From contig NZ_JAQSWB010000001.1 of NCBI RefSeq assembly GCF_029266855.1, positions 868,001-932,000 on the forward strand: DNA of 64,000 bases, given 5' to 3'. A model generated the notes under the pieces. That model was given only the letters and a program-made list of their open reading frames with translations. It was not told where the DNA came from and did not search any database. Positions 44,444 through 53,490 of the stretch are shown here, piece after piece (the stretch's first letter is position 1; each line of letters starts with the position of its first letter). The position numbers and the translations under genes were made by a program. The stretch comes from Fluviicola sp. Lineage in GTDB: Bacteria > Bacteroidota > Bacteroidia > Flavobacteriales_D > Crocinitomicaceae.

Positions 44444-45469
44444 TTACTCAAATTCCAGTTCGAAGCAAACGCCGTTGCCGCTCTTCTTACTTTGAACCGC
44501 ACCGTTCAATTGTTCGGCAAAGCCATCAATTAAAAAATGTCCGAAATGATGTTCGCCGTCTGCTCCGGAATTTTCCGAAAATCCTGCCCCATCATCCTTG
44601 TATGTCAATAAATACTTACCATCCTTCAAGCGAAGGGAAAGATAGATCGATCCCTGATTTCTCCCTTTAAATCCATGCAGGATCGAATTCGTGATCCATT
44701 CGTTGATCAGTAATCCAAGCGGAATCATTTTATCTACCGGGAGTTCCAGGTAATCGATATCCAGTTCGAGTTTAAAATTATCGGGATCATTCACCAAAGA
44801 ATTCAGGCAATCATTGAAGAGCTTTTCCCAGTAGTTGGCCACATTGATCAGTGCCAGATCCTTGTGTTTGTAAAGTGATTCGTGAATACTGGCGATGGTT
44901 TCAATCCGTGATTGTGTTTTGTCTAATACACCATTGAAATTATTATCCCCTTCTTCCATCTGCAGGCGAATGAGACTGGAAATGATCTGCAGGTTGTTTT
45001 TTACGCGGTGATGCATTTCTTTCAGAATCACATCTTTTTCATTGTTCAATTTTTCCAGTTCGGCTGTCCGTTTCTGCACTTTATTCTCCAGGTCGTTCTT
45101 CAATTGAAGAAGCTCCTCCTCTGCTCTTTTTCGATTGGTGATGTTTGTCGACAGGATGAACACTCCTTCCGGAATGGGTTCTATCCGCAACTCGAACCAG
45201 CCTTTTGTATTGTCATTTTGAGTAAATTCATTCTCAAATTGAAGAGTTACGCGTTCCTCCATGCATTTTTTCAGCTGGCTGAACATAAACGTGTTTTCAA
45301 TTCCCGGATAGCATTCCATCATTGTTTTACCAATCAGGTGTTCGATAGTACTTTGCCCCTGGCTTGCAACTGTCCTGTTTACATAAAGGTATTTCCAATT
45401 GTAATCGATGACCTGGAAGCCTTCAAGCAAGCTATCAAGAATACTTAAGTTTAAAATAGATCTTTTCAA
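44444..45469 (-). CDS. PAS-domain sensor histidine kinase (HisKA_2 type)
   Basis: A 341-residue cytoplasmic kinase. PAS domain (about 10-115), coiled coil (about 115-150), HisKA_2-type dimerisation domain with EMHHRVKNNLQIISSL (phospho-acceptor probably H154), and an HATPase domain (about 215-341) with NEWITNSILHGF and DDGAGF. HisKA_2 kinases are common in stress and blue-light signalling. No transmembrane segment, so it senses an internal cue through PAS. No response regulator gene is adjacent, so it is an orphan kinase. It is convergent with the WG-repeat gene. Confidence 0.9.
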   Translation of the reverse strand: MKRSILNLSILDSLLEGFQVIDYNWKYLYVNRTVASQGQSTIEHLIGKTMMECYPGIENTFMFSQLKKCMEERVTLQFENEFTQNDNTKGWFELRIEPIPEGVFILSTNITNRKRAEEELLQLKNDLENKVQKRTAELEKLNNEKDVILKEMHHRVKNNLQIISSLIRLQMEEGDNNFNGVLDKTQSRIETIASIHESLYKHKDLALINVANYWEKLFNDCLNSLVNDPDNFKLELDIDYLELPVDKMIPLGLLINEWITNSILHGFKGRNQGSIYLSLRLKDGKYLLTYKDDGAGFSENSGADGEHHFGHFLIDGFAEQLNGAVQSKKSGNGVCFELEFE

Positions 45470-45597
45470 TGAAGTAGCGTTAATAAGTAATAGTTACTAA
45501 TTAGTATCCCAATTTAGTAAAAACCAGGTAAATAACAATAAGAATCGTAAAATCACAATCCATATTAACAAGAGCCGGGGGCTCACGCATTGATGGG

Positions 45598-46743
45598 TCA
45601 ATAGTTTTGTATCACAAGTTTTTTGGAGACCGTAAAGTTATCACCTGAAATTTTCAGCAAGTAATTTCCTGCTTTCAGATAATCCAGGCGGATGAATTGA
45701 AGATTCTTTCCTGTTTTTGTTTCGATTAAGCGTCCCTGTAAGTCGCTGATCGATATTTCAGTAATCAGGTAATTATCTGCCGCCTGAACAGTGATTTCTT
45801 TTGATGCCGGGTTTGGCCAGAAACTGACTTCCACTGTTTTTTTATTCGTTTGGGAAGCAAGCGTATTCAATTCATACTGACTGAAAAAACGCCAGATTTC
45901 TTTTGTCGCATCAAAGTCCATGCAGGTATTACCCGAAGACCCTGAAACCGGCCATCCTGGCCAGCTGTGTCCGCCACCATTAATCTTAAACAATTCTACC
46001 GTGTGTCCGTTTATTCCACCGGAATATACATAGCGTGTCGCAGTGGCATTGTCGCTTGTGTTTATATCCGGAATTGAACTAACGGCAGGTACGGGATTAC
46101 AATTATTCTGATCCACCCAAAAAAGACTTGTTTCATCTATTCCTTTCATGGTTGAAGTTCCTTCATACGGATTGGTACTATCGTCTGTGCCGTGAATATG
46201 AAGAACCGGAATTGGCTGTGCCGGAACACATTCATCGTACATATCAACAGACATCGACCCGGTAACCGTTCCGATCGCCGCAAAGCGATTACTTCGGCAA
46301 GCCAGCAAATAAGCCATAAAACTTCCGTTTGACATACCGGTGCAGTAAATCCGAGCCGAATTGATAGAATAGCTTGCCGCTATCGTATCGATCAGCGCTT
46401 CCAGGAATCCTACATCGTCTACTGTCGACCCCAATATATTTTCATAGTTCCAGAATCTCACTCCGAACATCGTTGAACCATCCGGATGGACCATAATAAA
46501 ATTCGCCGTATCTGCTATCGGTCTGAAATCCCTGTTTTCCGCAAAATCAGCACCACTTGAACTCAATCCGTGTAAGCCGATCACCATTGGAACAGGATTT
46601 CCCGGAGTATAAGAAGCCGGTACATAAAACGAATATGTCCGGGTAATTCCTCCGTGAACAAAAGAACCCGAAACGGTAGTTTGCGCCTGTACAAATCCCA
46701 ACAGGCACACAAACAATGCAGAAAAGCAGTACTTAGATATCAT
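45598..46743 (-). CDS. T9SS-secreted PHB-depolymerase-type esterase
   Basis: A 381-residue secreted alpha/beta hydrolase of the PHB depolymerase/feruloyl esterase family. Signal peptide ending VQAQ. IGLHGLSSSGADFAEN carries the oxyanion region. The nucleophile is S138 in GMSNGS, acid D187 or D188 in HGTDDSTNP, and H259 in GGGHSWPG. A T9SS type A sorting domain closes it (FWPNPASKEITVQA, ending SKKLVIQNY). Likely substrates are polyester or ester-linked polymers outside the cell; the exact one is not evident. Five octamer repeats lie 25 bp upstream of its ATG, in a region where they might affect expression. Confidence 0.88.
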   Translation of the reverse strand: MISKYCFSALFVCLLGFVQAQTTVSGSFVHGGITRTYSFYVPASYTPGNPVPMVIGLHGLSSSGADFAENRDFRPIADTANFIMVHPDGSTMFGVRFWNYENILGSTVDDVGFLEALIDTIAASYSINSARIYCTGMSNGSFMAYLLACRSNRFAAIGTVTGSMSVDMYDECVPAQPIPVLHIHGTDDSTNPYEGTSTMKGIDETSLFWVDQNNCNPVPAVSSIPDINTSDNATATRYVYSGGINGHTVELFKINGGGHSWPGWPVSGSSGNTCMDFDATKEIWRFFSQYELNTLASQTNKKTVEVSFWPNPASKEITVQAADNYLITEISISDLQGRLIETKTGKNLQFIRLDYLKAGNYLLKISGDNFTVSKKLVIQNY

Positions 46744-46768
46744 AGAGGGAATTTAGGATTTTTTTAAT

Positions 46769-46808
46769 AGATATTCAGATATTCAGATATTCAGATATTC
46801 AGATATTC
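46769..46808. repeat. Five tandem AGATATTC octamers
   Basis: Five identical 8-bp copies starting 25 bp upstream of the esterase ATG (minus-strand gene), within its leader or promoter region, with a partial sixth copy. Slipped-strand change in copy number is possible. Confidence 0.95.
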
Positions 46809-46846
46809 AGATTAATTGCGACTATTTTTAGAAATAGCAAGCAATC

Positions 46847-47368
46847 TTATTCTTTATTCATATCCTTTACTTTCATATCGTCCTCATACGTTGGTCCGTA
46901 AAGGCCCGGAACTTCGTTTCCTGTTGCGCGCAAGTATATGATCATTTCTCCCCGGTGATGATAAATATGATTGAATAAAAAACTGCGTACCACAGTGCCC
47001 CTCGGAAAAGGTCCTAACACGGTGCGACCACCGGATTTCATGGTCCATTGATCCTGTAAATCTTCTTCCGTTATGGATTTCAGAGCTTGCCTCGCTTTTT
47101 CAACGTTTTTTTCAAAGAGATCCCGCGTTGCATGAATATCGTCCGTGGACCCGCGTTCCATTTCATCAGCATCCATATCATATACATCTTTGGTAAGCGT
47201 CCCGACATACCAGTAATAAATGGTAGCGATATGCTGGGCTAATTCACCCATTGTCCAGGAGGTTGGAGAAGGTTTATACCCGATATGTTTTGCGGGTACA
47301 GCATGCAGCAATTTCCGGGTGCTTTCCGCTTCCTGCTCGAATTCTTCTATTAAGGCTTGTAACATCAT
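46847..47368 (-). CDS. DinB family protein
   Basis: A 173-residue four-helix DinB/YfiT-fold protein. Metal-ligand histidines fit the family: the GELAQHIATIYYW helix near residue 46 and HIYHHRGEM near 135. Proteins of this type include metal-dependent thiol transferases, but most are uncharacterised. Cytoplasmic. The tandem octamer array lies between it and the esterase gene. No sign that it shares a transcript with the effector-like gene 75 bp upstream. Confidence 0.86.
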   Translation of the reverse strand: MMLQALIEEFEQEAESTRKLLHAVPAKHIGYKPSPTSWTMGELAQHIATIYYWYVGTLTKDVYDMDADEMERGSTDDIHATRDLFEKNVEKARQALKSITEEDLQDQWTMKSGGRTVLGPFPRGTVVRSFLFNHIYHHRGEMIIYLRATGNEVPGLYGPTYEDDMKVKDMNKE

Positions 47369-47442
47369 ATCTTTTTGTTTATAAACAATAAGGTACTGCT
47401 CTCCAATTTTTAATCAAAATGATTTGTTTTTTTTAACTTATG

Positions 47443-48711
47443 TCACTCCGAGTTTTCCTTAGACTCTTGTAGCTCTTTCATTTCCTCAGGTACTTGTATT
47501 TTCAATGTATACTCTATATAAGGAATTGATTTATCTGATTCGGGAATTTTCATGTTACCGTCTTTTATATCCATTACACTTGCTTTCATCCCTCGAGGGA
47601 GTATTATTTCGTTCTCTTTGGGGAAATACTTAATATCATTTTCCGGCACCATTACTTTTGTATTTCCCTGAAATATCAGTACCGCCATTTTGGTCACTTT
47701 CCCAAATGTTCCATCGCTTATATCCGTAGCCATGTTTTCCACCCCACCGCTATCCGCATGTGTACTTGTGAATCCCGGAAAATTTAACACGTCACCTTTT
47801 TTCGGTTCTCCCATCCATTCAGCCTGCAATTCCACTCTTTGAAGTTTGATTTGTTCTTTTACACTGCTTTCGTTGATTGTTTCGTCCAGTACCTCAATAG
47901 TTTTTTCTATCAGCTCAAGAATTGTTTTATCTACTTTTTTAGGTAAAGTCTTTCTGAGGTATTTATTAATTGGAACATAGAAATAGGAAGTATAAAGGCA
48001 TTTGGCCAATGTTCCCACGTCAAATCCTTTACTTACATCAACACAAAATTCCAATTGTCCTTCCGGGGTCATATTGAAAACATCATCGTGAGGCATAATC
48101 TCCTGTAGTTCAACAGGCATCGTTTCAGCTAATTTCACAACTTTACGCGTCAGTTCAACCAGTTCTCTTTTTTTCTCTAAACCGGGAGACTTGTTCTTAT
48201 CAGGCTCTTCTGTCCATAATTCCTGATCATTTGGCCTGAAATGATCTACTTCTCCCTCGGAAGAATCCTCCACACCACTTAGAATCTTAAAATCATGATC
48301 CTCCACCCAATTTTTCACAAATCGCTTGTCACCTATATAAAGAGATGTTGATTTTATTTGGGTCAAAGCACCCGTTAGCTTCAACCATTCCGGACCTTTT
48401 TTATACGAAACAAGGATTTTTTTGCCTTCTCTTTTATTGATCCGATCAAAGTCGCCAGGCATCCGTTGAATAACACCCTTAGAACCGAAAGCAGAATTTG
48501 GAGACTGATCATGTGAAAAGCTTAAATTTTGTCTGTCCAGTAATTGAGTGATCTGATTTGCCTGTGAGTTATTGTTTCCTCTTTCCAGGATTTTTCGCAT
48601 CTGAATAGCTTCAGGCCGATCGTCTCTAAATAAAGTACTAAAGTACTGCGAAGATTGTTTCTTCTCAGTCAAGTTGCTTTTCTGCTCATTTTGATTAATC
48701 TGATCGTACAA
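47443..48711 (-). CDS. Effector-like ADP-ribosyltransferase with tagged N-terminus
   Basis: A 422-residue protein with a TTG start, supported because its partner at 58551-60275 also begins MY. Residues about 24-62 form a leader with RDDRPEAIQMRKILERG and QITQLL, matched in the partner. VIQRMPG (80-86) ends it. The C-terminal part (about 225-405) resembles an ADP-ribosyltransferase exoenzyme: YVPINKYLRK, the STS-like FTSTH (314-318), and ENEIILPRG with E366 and E368 as the ExE pair. No signal peptide, transmembrane or sorting domain, so delivery would need a dedicated system such as a contractile injection system (inference). Standard conserved Arg is unclear. Confidence 0.65.
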   Translation of the reverse strand: MYDQINQNEQKSNLTEKKQSSQYFSTLFRDDRPEAIQMRKILERGNNNSQANQITQLLDRQNLSFSHDQSPNSAFGSKGVIQRMPGDFDRINKREGKKILVSYKKGPEWLKLTGALTQIKSTSLYIGDKRFVKNWVEDHDFKILSGVEDSSEGEVDHFRPNDQELWTEEPDKNKSPGLEKKRELVELTRKVVKLAETMPVELQEIMPHDDVFNMTPEGQLEFCVDVSKGFDVGTLAKCLYTSYFYVPINKYLRKTLPKKVDKTILELIEKTIEVLDETINESSVKEQIKLQRVELQAEWMGEPKKGDVLNFPGFTSTHADSGGVENMATDISDGTFGKVTKMAVLIFQGNTKVMVPENDIKYFPKENEIILPRGMKASVMDIKDGNMKIPESDKSIPYIEYTLKIQVPEEMKELQESKENSE

Positions 48712-48942
48712 GACAATAGTTGTGAATAGTGTAACTCAAAACTAACTATTTATTTCAATCTGCAAGAGATTAAATATTCAAATGGGGTACCCAATTAATG
48801 ACTAATCAAACAAACGAACCATTAATAATTGTATAAAAACAACTAAAAGTAGCGTAATTACAACTATAAGTATTGTTATTTTCATCGATTCCCGGGAGGA
48901 GTCAAAATACCTTTGCAGAGTCGAATTTTAATAAATAGTACT

Positions 48943-49851
48943 ATGTTGAACACAAAGATCATTGGTAACAGAATTACCGAAGCGCGGAAGAAAATAAACA
49001 TTTCGCAGGCACAACTTGCAGAACAGCTTTTTATCAGTTCACAGGCAGTTGGAAAATGGGAACGCGGAGAATCCATGCCCGATATTATTACTTTAAACCG
49101 TTTGGGAGAAATCCTTGGGGTCGACCTGAATTATTTTTCAGCACATCCGGAATCTACCTCCTCCGAACCGGTTAAAAATTCCGAAGCTTCCTTTGACCAA
49201 GGCTCTGCACAGACAACTGAAACCGTGCAGGCAGGAAAAACCCTTAAATGGGATATGTCGCGCGGGAACTGGGTGGATGCCGACTTTTCCGGTTTGAAAA
49301 ACCTGAATGAAAAATTCAGCTCTTCCAATATGCTGCGCTGCAAATTTATCGGTTCTGATCTGTCAGGGCTCCTTCTCAGCGGCAATAACATAAACGGCTG
49401 TGATTTTTCGGAGTCGGATCTGAACGGCAGTCATATCAAAGGTTCTCACCTGCAGAACGATCAATTCACCGACTGTTCGCTGGGAGATACCGAGTTTTCG
49501 GGAAGCCATGTCCTGGGTTGCGACTTTAGCGGTACTGACCTTACCGGGGTGGTATTTAAATCCGGTGGTTTTGAGAAAAACACATTAAGCAATGCTGTTT
49601 GGAATCGCAGCTCCTTTAACTCCATGTATCTTGCCGACCTTGTTTTCGAAGGAAATATCGAGAATTGCAGTTTTGAAAACTGTGCCTTTAAAAGAGTGAC
49701 CTTCCAGAATGCAACACTCACGAATACATTCTTCAAAAACAAGAGTTTGAAACAGATCAAATTTATCGACTGTCAGGCTGACCGGTTGACTTATGAATTC
49801 CTGAAAAACGGGAAAGCAGATATGAGCGGGATCAAGCTGGTAATGTTGTGA
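48943..49851 (+). CDS. XRE helix-turn-helix and pentapeptide-repeat fusion
   Basis: A 302-residue protein from the ATG at 48943; a TTG start 30 bp earlier is less likely. Residues 1-66 are an XRE-type HTH (ITEARKKINISQAQLAEQLF, SQAVGKWERGESMPDIITL). After a Ser/Glu-rich linker (about 70-105), residues about 110-300 are pentapeptide repeats (DFSESDLNGSHIKGSHLQND, EFSGSHVLGCDFSGTDLTGV). Pentapeptide repeats form right-handed helices; some mimic DNA and block gyrase. A fusion with a DNA-binding domain could be a regulator whose repeat part binds a partner. An exact -7 box TACCTTTG lies at 48908-48915. It is divergent from the effector-like gene, 231 bp away. Confidence 0.85.
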   Translation: MLNTKIIGNRITEARKKINISQAQLAEQLFISSQAVGKWERGESMPDIITLNRLGEILGVDLNYFSAHPESTSSEPVKNSEASFDQGSAQTTETVQAGKTLKWDMSRGNWVDADFSGLKNLNEKFSSSNMLRCKFIGSDLSGLLLSGNNINGCDFSESDLNGSHIKGSHLQNDQFTDCSLGDTEFSGSHVLGCDFSGTDLTGVVFKSGGFEKNTLSNAVWNRSSFNSMYLADLVFEGNIENCSFENCAFKRVTFQNATLTNTFFKNKSLKQIKFIDCQADRLTYEFLKNGKADMSGIKLVML

Positions 49852-49914
49852 AGGAGACCGTGTTTTTTATTCGGTGATGTCATCCGTTTCCCCGGATTGT
49901 AAAATAAAAAAAAC

Positions 49915-49945
49915 AGCCCCCGGCATATATCGCCGGGGCTTTTTT
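49915..49945 (+). terminator. Terminator after the XRE-pentapeptide gene
   Basis: A GC-rich stem with one bulge (AGCCCC.GGC/GCCGGGGCT) followed by six T residues, 64 bp after the stop. Preceded by an A run, so it may work in both directions. Confidence 0.85.
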
Positions 49946-50034
49946 GTATTTGAGCGATCAATGAAATAATTAGCTGACATCACAAGACTTTCAAGAAAAA
50001 TCCCTATTCTTGCCCCCTAAAAACACTAGTTCAC

Positions 50035-50748
50035 ATGAATAAACCAGCTATCACTGCATTACTTACAGTCCGGGAATTTCCCCGCACAGAATTACCCGAT
50101 GCCCATTTTAAAGAATTTGACGGAAGGCATTTGTACCGCTTGATGGTCGAAAAACTCCTTGCCATTAAAGCTATCAATCACATTGTGATTACGACCGATT
50201 CCAATACCGTGAGACAAACATGCGGTGGTACTCCAAGGATTTCCTTTGTCGATTTGCCGCATCCCGATATGTATTCGGAAGAATACTCCAATGCACGAAT
50301 CCTAGAAGAAATGCCGACATCCGATCTGATCACAGCTCGTGCACTTGAAAAAACAGCCGGAGAGCATTTTATGCAGACGCAATGCATCAATCCGCTGCTT
50401 TCGATCAAAACCATCGAAGAGGCTATCGAACGTTATTACACCTACGTGCTTAATGATGAATACCAGCAATTCGATTCCCTAATGAGTCTTTCCCGTGTTG
50501 AGAAGCGTTTATACAGCAACACGAATTATCCTATTACGACTCTCCGGGACGAACCACATTTCGTGATCTTCGAAGATACGATCTTTCATATTTTTAACCG
50601 CAGCGCATTCAGTCGGAATAAACAAAAGAAATTCGGGACAAACCCCATGTTCTTTGAAGTACCCGAGATTGAAAACTTAACGGTCGAAACAATTGCAGGA
50701 TATAAACTGGCAAAATTGGCATACGATAACAAGAGCTTATTTTTCTAA
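50035..50748 (+). CDS. Acylneuraminate cytidylyltransferase-like protein
   Basis: A 237-residue nucleotide-sugar transferase-like protein. LLTVREFPRTELPDAHFKEF sits where NeuA-type enzymes carry their CTP-binding loop but differs from the canonical RGGSKGIP pattern. LYRLMVEKLLAIKAINHIVI and TDSNTVRQTC fit the Rossmann-like core. The family transfers CMP to acidic sugars such as Neu5Ac or KDO; the altered loop makes the substrate uncertain. Convergent to nothing: the next gene on the same strand (51017) encodes a GT39-like enzyme, suggesting a surface-glycan theme, though 268 bp separate them. Confidence 0.65.
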   Translation: MNKPAITALLTVREFPRTELPDAHFKEFDGRHLYRLMVEKLLAIKAINHIVITTDSNTVRQTCGGTPRISFVDLPHPDMYSEEYSNARILEEMPTSDLITARALEKTAGEHFMQTQCINPLLSIKTIEEAIERYYTYVLNDEYQQFDSLMSLSRVEKRLYSNTNYPITTLRDEPHFVIFEDTIFHIFNRSAFSRNKQKKFGTNPMFFEVPEIENLTVETIAGYKLAKLAYDNKSLFF

Positions 50749-50757
50749 CTAGATTCC

Positions 50758-50784
50758 AAAAAAAAGGGTCCGCTGCGGGACCCT
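50758..50784 (-). terminator. Orphan leftward terminator-like hairpin
   Basis: A 7-bp stem (AGGGTCC/GGACCCT) with a T run only on the minus strand (complement of 50758-50765). No minus-strand gene is recognised upstream before 51017. It sits 10 bp after the 50035-50748 stop and may be a bidirectional relic or end an unknown minus-strand RNA. Confidence 0.5.
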
Positions 50785-51016
50785 AAACCTAAAACTTAAA
50801 CTACCTAATACGGCTGCTGCTCTACCAACCTTCAACCAGTACTAAATTAAAATTATGCCTATCAAATGATTTGCAATTTTTCTTAAACTATTTACATAAT
50901 TCCTACTTTTTCAGAGCTGCCAAATCACTATTCTGCACAGCCAGATCAAATAAAGTATGGGATAATTAAATTGATTAATTAATTTTATTCCCCAAGAATT
51001 ACATAACCTTCACATT

Positions 51017-52489
51017 TTGTTAGAAACAAACAACTACCTAAAGAAGTACCTTCTCCCTTTATTCCTTATACTGGCGAATTTCATTTTTAAGGGAATTTAT
51101 TTAGATGGGAATTCACTTGGAGGAGACGAACCATTTAGTGTATATGTTTCACAATTGAATATTTCTCCGCTTGTTTCTTATTTATCTACCGGAAACAATC
51201 CGCCATTATTTGAACTGTTTTTGCATTATTGGATTAAATGCTTTGGGATATCCGAGTTCTCCGTTCGTTTCCCTTCGCTTATTTTCAGTTGTTTAACGGT
51301 GTTTTTCATTTATCGGATCGGGCTGAGAAATTTCAATATCCGGATTGCATTCTATGCATCCCTGTTTTTTATTTTTTCCAACTACCAGATCACGTATGCC
51401 CACGAAGCGCGTGTATATTCGTTGATGGGAATGCTGACTGCCATGTCCATGTATTATTTCCTGGAACTGGTAAACGGTAAGCGCAAAGAAATTCGTTTCG
51501 TTAAAACAGCTTTCCTGCTTGTCAATATTCTCCTTATTTATGCGCATTATTTCGGCTTTTTTGTACTCTTCATACAATTCATTTGTATCCTTTTCAATAA
51601 ACAAATCCGAAAAGCACATAGCCGTTTTTGGATCTCAGGATCATTGCTTATTCTCCTGGCATACCTGCCGAATATTAAAGTTTTGCTTGAACGGGTTACA
51701 ACCTCGGCTGGAATCGGCGGCACCTGGTTAACACCTCCGACAGGATTTGTTGATCTGTACAATATGCTATGGAAGTTTACGAATGCCCCGGTAGTAGCAG
51801 CTCTTACAATCATATTAATGGTTTCTGCTTTCATTAAATTCATTCTTTTGAAGCGAAAAAATCAACTAAGTGCATCCTTCCAAAGTAAACTCATTGTCAC
51901 CTGGTTTTTACTTCCGTTTATCGGGATGTTCCTCATATCTTACCAGACTCCCCTATTTTTAGACAGATACCTCATGTTTGTGTCCATTGGTTTTTGCCTA
52001 TTCCTGGCACTGATCGCTGATTTTATGATCCGGAAAACCAACTGGAAATACATAATTCCGGCGTTGTTCTGTTTGTTGTTTATAATCACCAGTAAACCCA
52101 ATTTGTCAACGAAGCGAAATGTCCGGGAAGTTGTCAGGGTACTGAAAGAACTAAAACAGGATAAGGAAAGTCTTACGCTATTCTGTCCGCATCATTTTTC
52201 ATTCAACATTGCGTATTATTATGACCGGACCTTGTTTACAACAATAGACGAAACCGACATCTATAAGCTCATTGATTCGAAAATGGGACAGGAATCGGTA
52301 ATTGGAATAAACAATATTACCGAAGCAGATTTCAAAGGGAAAAAGCAGGTCATCTACTTGGATGCAGCAGCAAGTTTTTCTTTTCCCGGTAATGGCATTC
52401 TGGACTCATTAAATCAACACTATCGTTTACAAAAAGAAGTTACCATTGATGACTTTTTTGTGATCTACGATTTTAAAAAGGCCAATTAA
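51017..52489 (+). CDS. GT39-like membrane glycosyltransferase
   Basis: A 490-residue polytopic membrane protein with a TTG start (no ATG available nearby). It has about ten hydrophobic segments and the DE motif (GGDEPFSVYVSQ) in the first outer loop, typical of PMT/ArnT-type GT39 family enzymes that use lipid-linked sugar donors. ITYAHEARVYSLMGM (about 130-145) also fits. The acceptor is unknown; in Bacteroidota such enzymes modify surface glycans or lipids. The upstream gene is a cytidylyltransferase-like protein, consistent with glycan assembly. The start codon is the weakest point of the call. Confidence 0.8.
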   Translation: MLETNNYLKKYLLPLFLILANFIFKGIYLDGNSLGGDEPFSVYVSQLNISPLVSYLSTGNNPPLFELFLHYWIKCFGISEFSVRFPSLIFSCLTVFFIYRIGLRNFNIRIAFYASLFFIFSNYQITYAHEARVYSLMGMLTAMSMYYFLELVNGKRKEIRFVKTAFLLVNILLIYAHYFGFFVLFIQFICILFNKQIRKAHSRFWISGSLLILLAYLPNIKVLLERVTTSAGIGGTWLTPPTGFVDLYNMLWKFTNAPVVAALTIILMVSAFIKFILLKRKNQLSASFQSKLIVTWFLLPFIGMFLISYQTPLFLDRYLMFVSIGFCLFLALIADFMIRKTNWKYIIPALFCLLFIITSKPNLSTKRNVREVVRVLKELKQDKESLTLFCPHHFSFNIAYYYDRTLFTTIDETDIYKLIDSKMGQESVIGINNITEADFKGKKQVIYLDAAASFSFPGNGILDSLNQHYRLQKEVTIDDFFVIYDFKKAN

Positions 52490-52561
52490 GAATTTCTGAA
52501 GAATCCTTACATTTGAAAGACAAGTTATAACTTACAGTTTCATTGTTTTAAATTGAATGGT

Positions 52562-52924
52562 ATGGGTACATCTCCGGAACACGACTCGCGCATTGCAAAG
52601 ATGACCTTTGCTTCGGTTTATCCGCATTACGTTACAAAGGTTGAAAAGAAAGGCCGGACGAAACAGGAATTGCACCAGGTGATCGAATGGCTTACCGGCT
52701 TTGACGAAGCCAAACTCCAGAAGCTGATCGATCAGAAAGTCACATTTGAATCCTTCTTTGAACAAGCAAAACTGAATCCCAATGCTGAATTAATCACCGG
52801 CATGATCTGCGGCTACCGGATAGAGGAAATCCAGACTCCGCTTACCAAACAAGCCCGATACCTGGACAAGTTGGTTGATGAACTTGCCAAGGGGAGGAAA
52901 ATGGAGAAGATTCTGCGAGGATGA
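52562..52924 (+). CDS. DUF2200 family protein
   Basis: A 120-residue protein from the ATG at 52562; the TTG frame start at 52553 adds three residues and is less likely. It is conserved over nearly all its length with DUF2200 (RIAKMTFASVYPHYVTKVEK, ELHQVIEWLTGFDEAKLQKL, FESFFEQAKLNPNAELITGM). The family has no assigned function and no visible catalytic motif. Cytoplasmic. It is followed after 23 bp by a VOC-family gene on the same strand, so the two are probably co-transcribed. Confidence 0.88.
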   Translation: MGTSPEHDSRIAKMTFASVYPHYVTKVEKKGRTKQELHQVIEWLTGFDEAKLQKLIDQKVTFESFFEQAKLNPNAELITGMICGYRIEEIQTPLTKQARYLDKLVDELAKGRKMEKILRG

Positions 52925-52947
52925 ATTGCGAATAAACACCCACAGTT

Positions 52948-53463
52948 ATGAAAGATATTACCAAAATAACTAAAGACCTGGAACTAGCACAGATTGGCTG
53001 GGTTGTTCCCGATATCCATGCTGCGGTAGCATTCCTTTCAAATGCATTAGGGATCCCAGGATTTCCACCACCGGAACTTGTCCGTGCTCAGGATCTGAAC
53101 ATGACCTATTACGGCGAAGTGGTAAACGCAGAATGGCTGACAACACAGACTTATAACGGCTCTGCTTTCATTGAACTGGTGCAGCCGCTTTCCGGACAAA
53201 GTATGTTCCATGATTACCTGGAACAACATCCCGCAGGAGGTACTCAGCATCTTGCCTTTCGTTTACCTGTGAGTGATTTCGAACGAATCACAGGCAAACT
53301 CTCCGAAGAAGGTTATGCTCTTATCAGTAAGGTTGACCACCCGGTTGCCCGGATGGCTTTCTTCGACACAACCAAAGCCCTGGGGCTTGTTACAGAAATC
53401 ATGGGAATTACCCCGGCAGGTTGGATCGCCCTTGAACAAATGGAAAAAAAACCGGTCATTTAA
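52948..53463 (+). CDS. VOC (glyoxalase-like) family protein
   Basis: A 171-residue single-chain VOC protein of the Glyoxalase_4 type. The opening AQIGWVVPDIHAAVAFLSNAL and the later GGTQHLAFRLPVSDFERITG and ALGLVTEIMGI are typical. Candidate metal ligands are the His in TQHLAF and the Glu in TEIMG. The enzyme class is uncertain: lyases, isomerases and dioxygenases share the fold. It follows the DUF2200 gene by 23 bp and is convergent with the large T9SS gene at 53491, whose stop lies only 27 bp away across a short palindrome. Confidence 0.85.
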   Translation: MKDITKITKDLELAQIGWVVPDIHAAVAFLSNALGIPGFPPPELVRAQDLNMTYYGEVVNAEWLTTQTYNGSAFIELVQPLSGQSMFHDYLEQHPAGGTQHLAFRLPVSDFERITGKLSEEGYALISKVDHPVARMAFFDTTKALGLVTEIMGITPAGWIALEQMEKKPVI

Positions 53464-53472
53464 ACATGCACT

Positions 53473-53488
53473 ATGCGATTAATCGCAT
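53473..53488. repeat. Perfect 16-bp palindrome between convergent genes
   Basis: ATGCGATTAATCGCAT equals its own reverse complement and lies between the VOC stop (53463) and the T9SS stop (53491). It may act as a bidirectional hairpin; no T run follows on either strand. Confidence 0.85.
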
Positions 53489-53490
53489 GC

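Noticed and set aside
53473..53488. Terminator for the VOC or T9SS gene
   Set aside because: The palindrome has no T run on either strand, so it is listed as a palindrome only.
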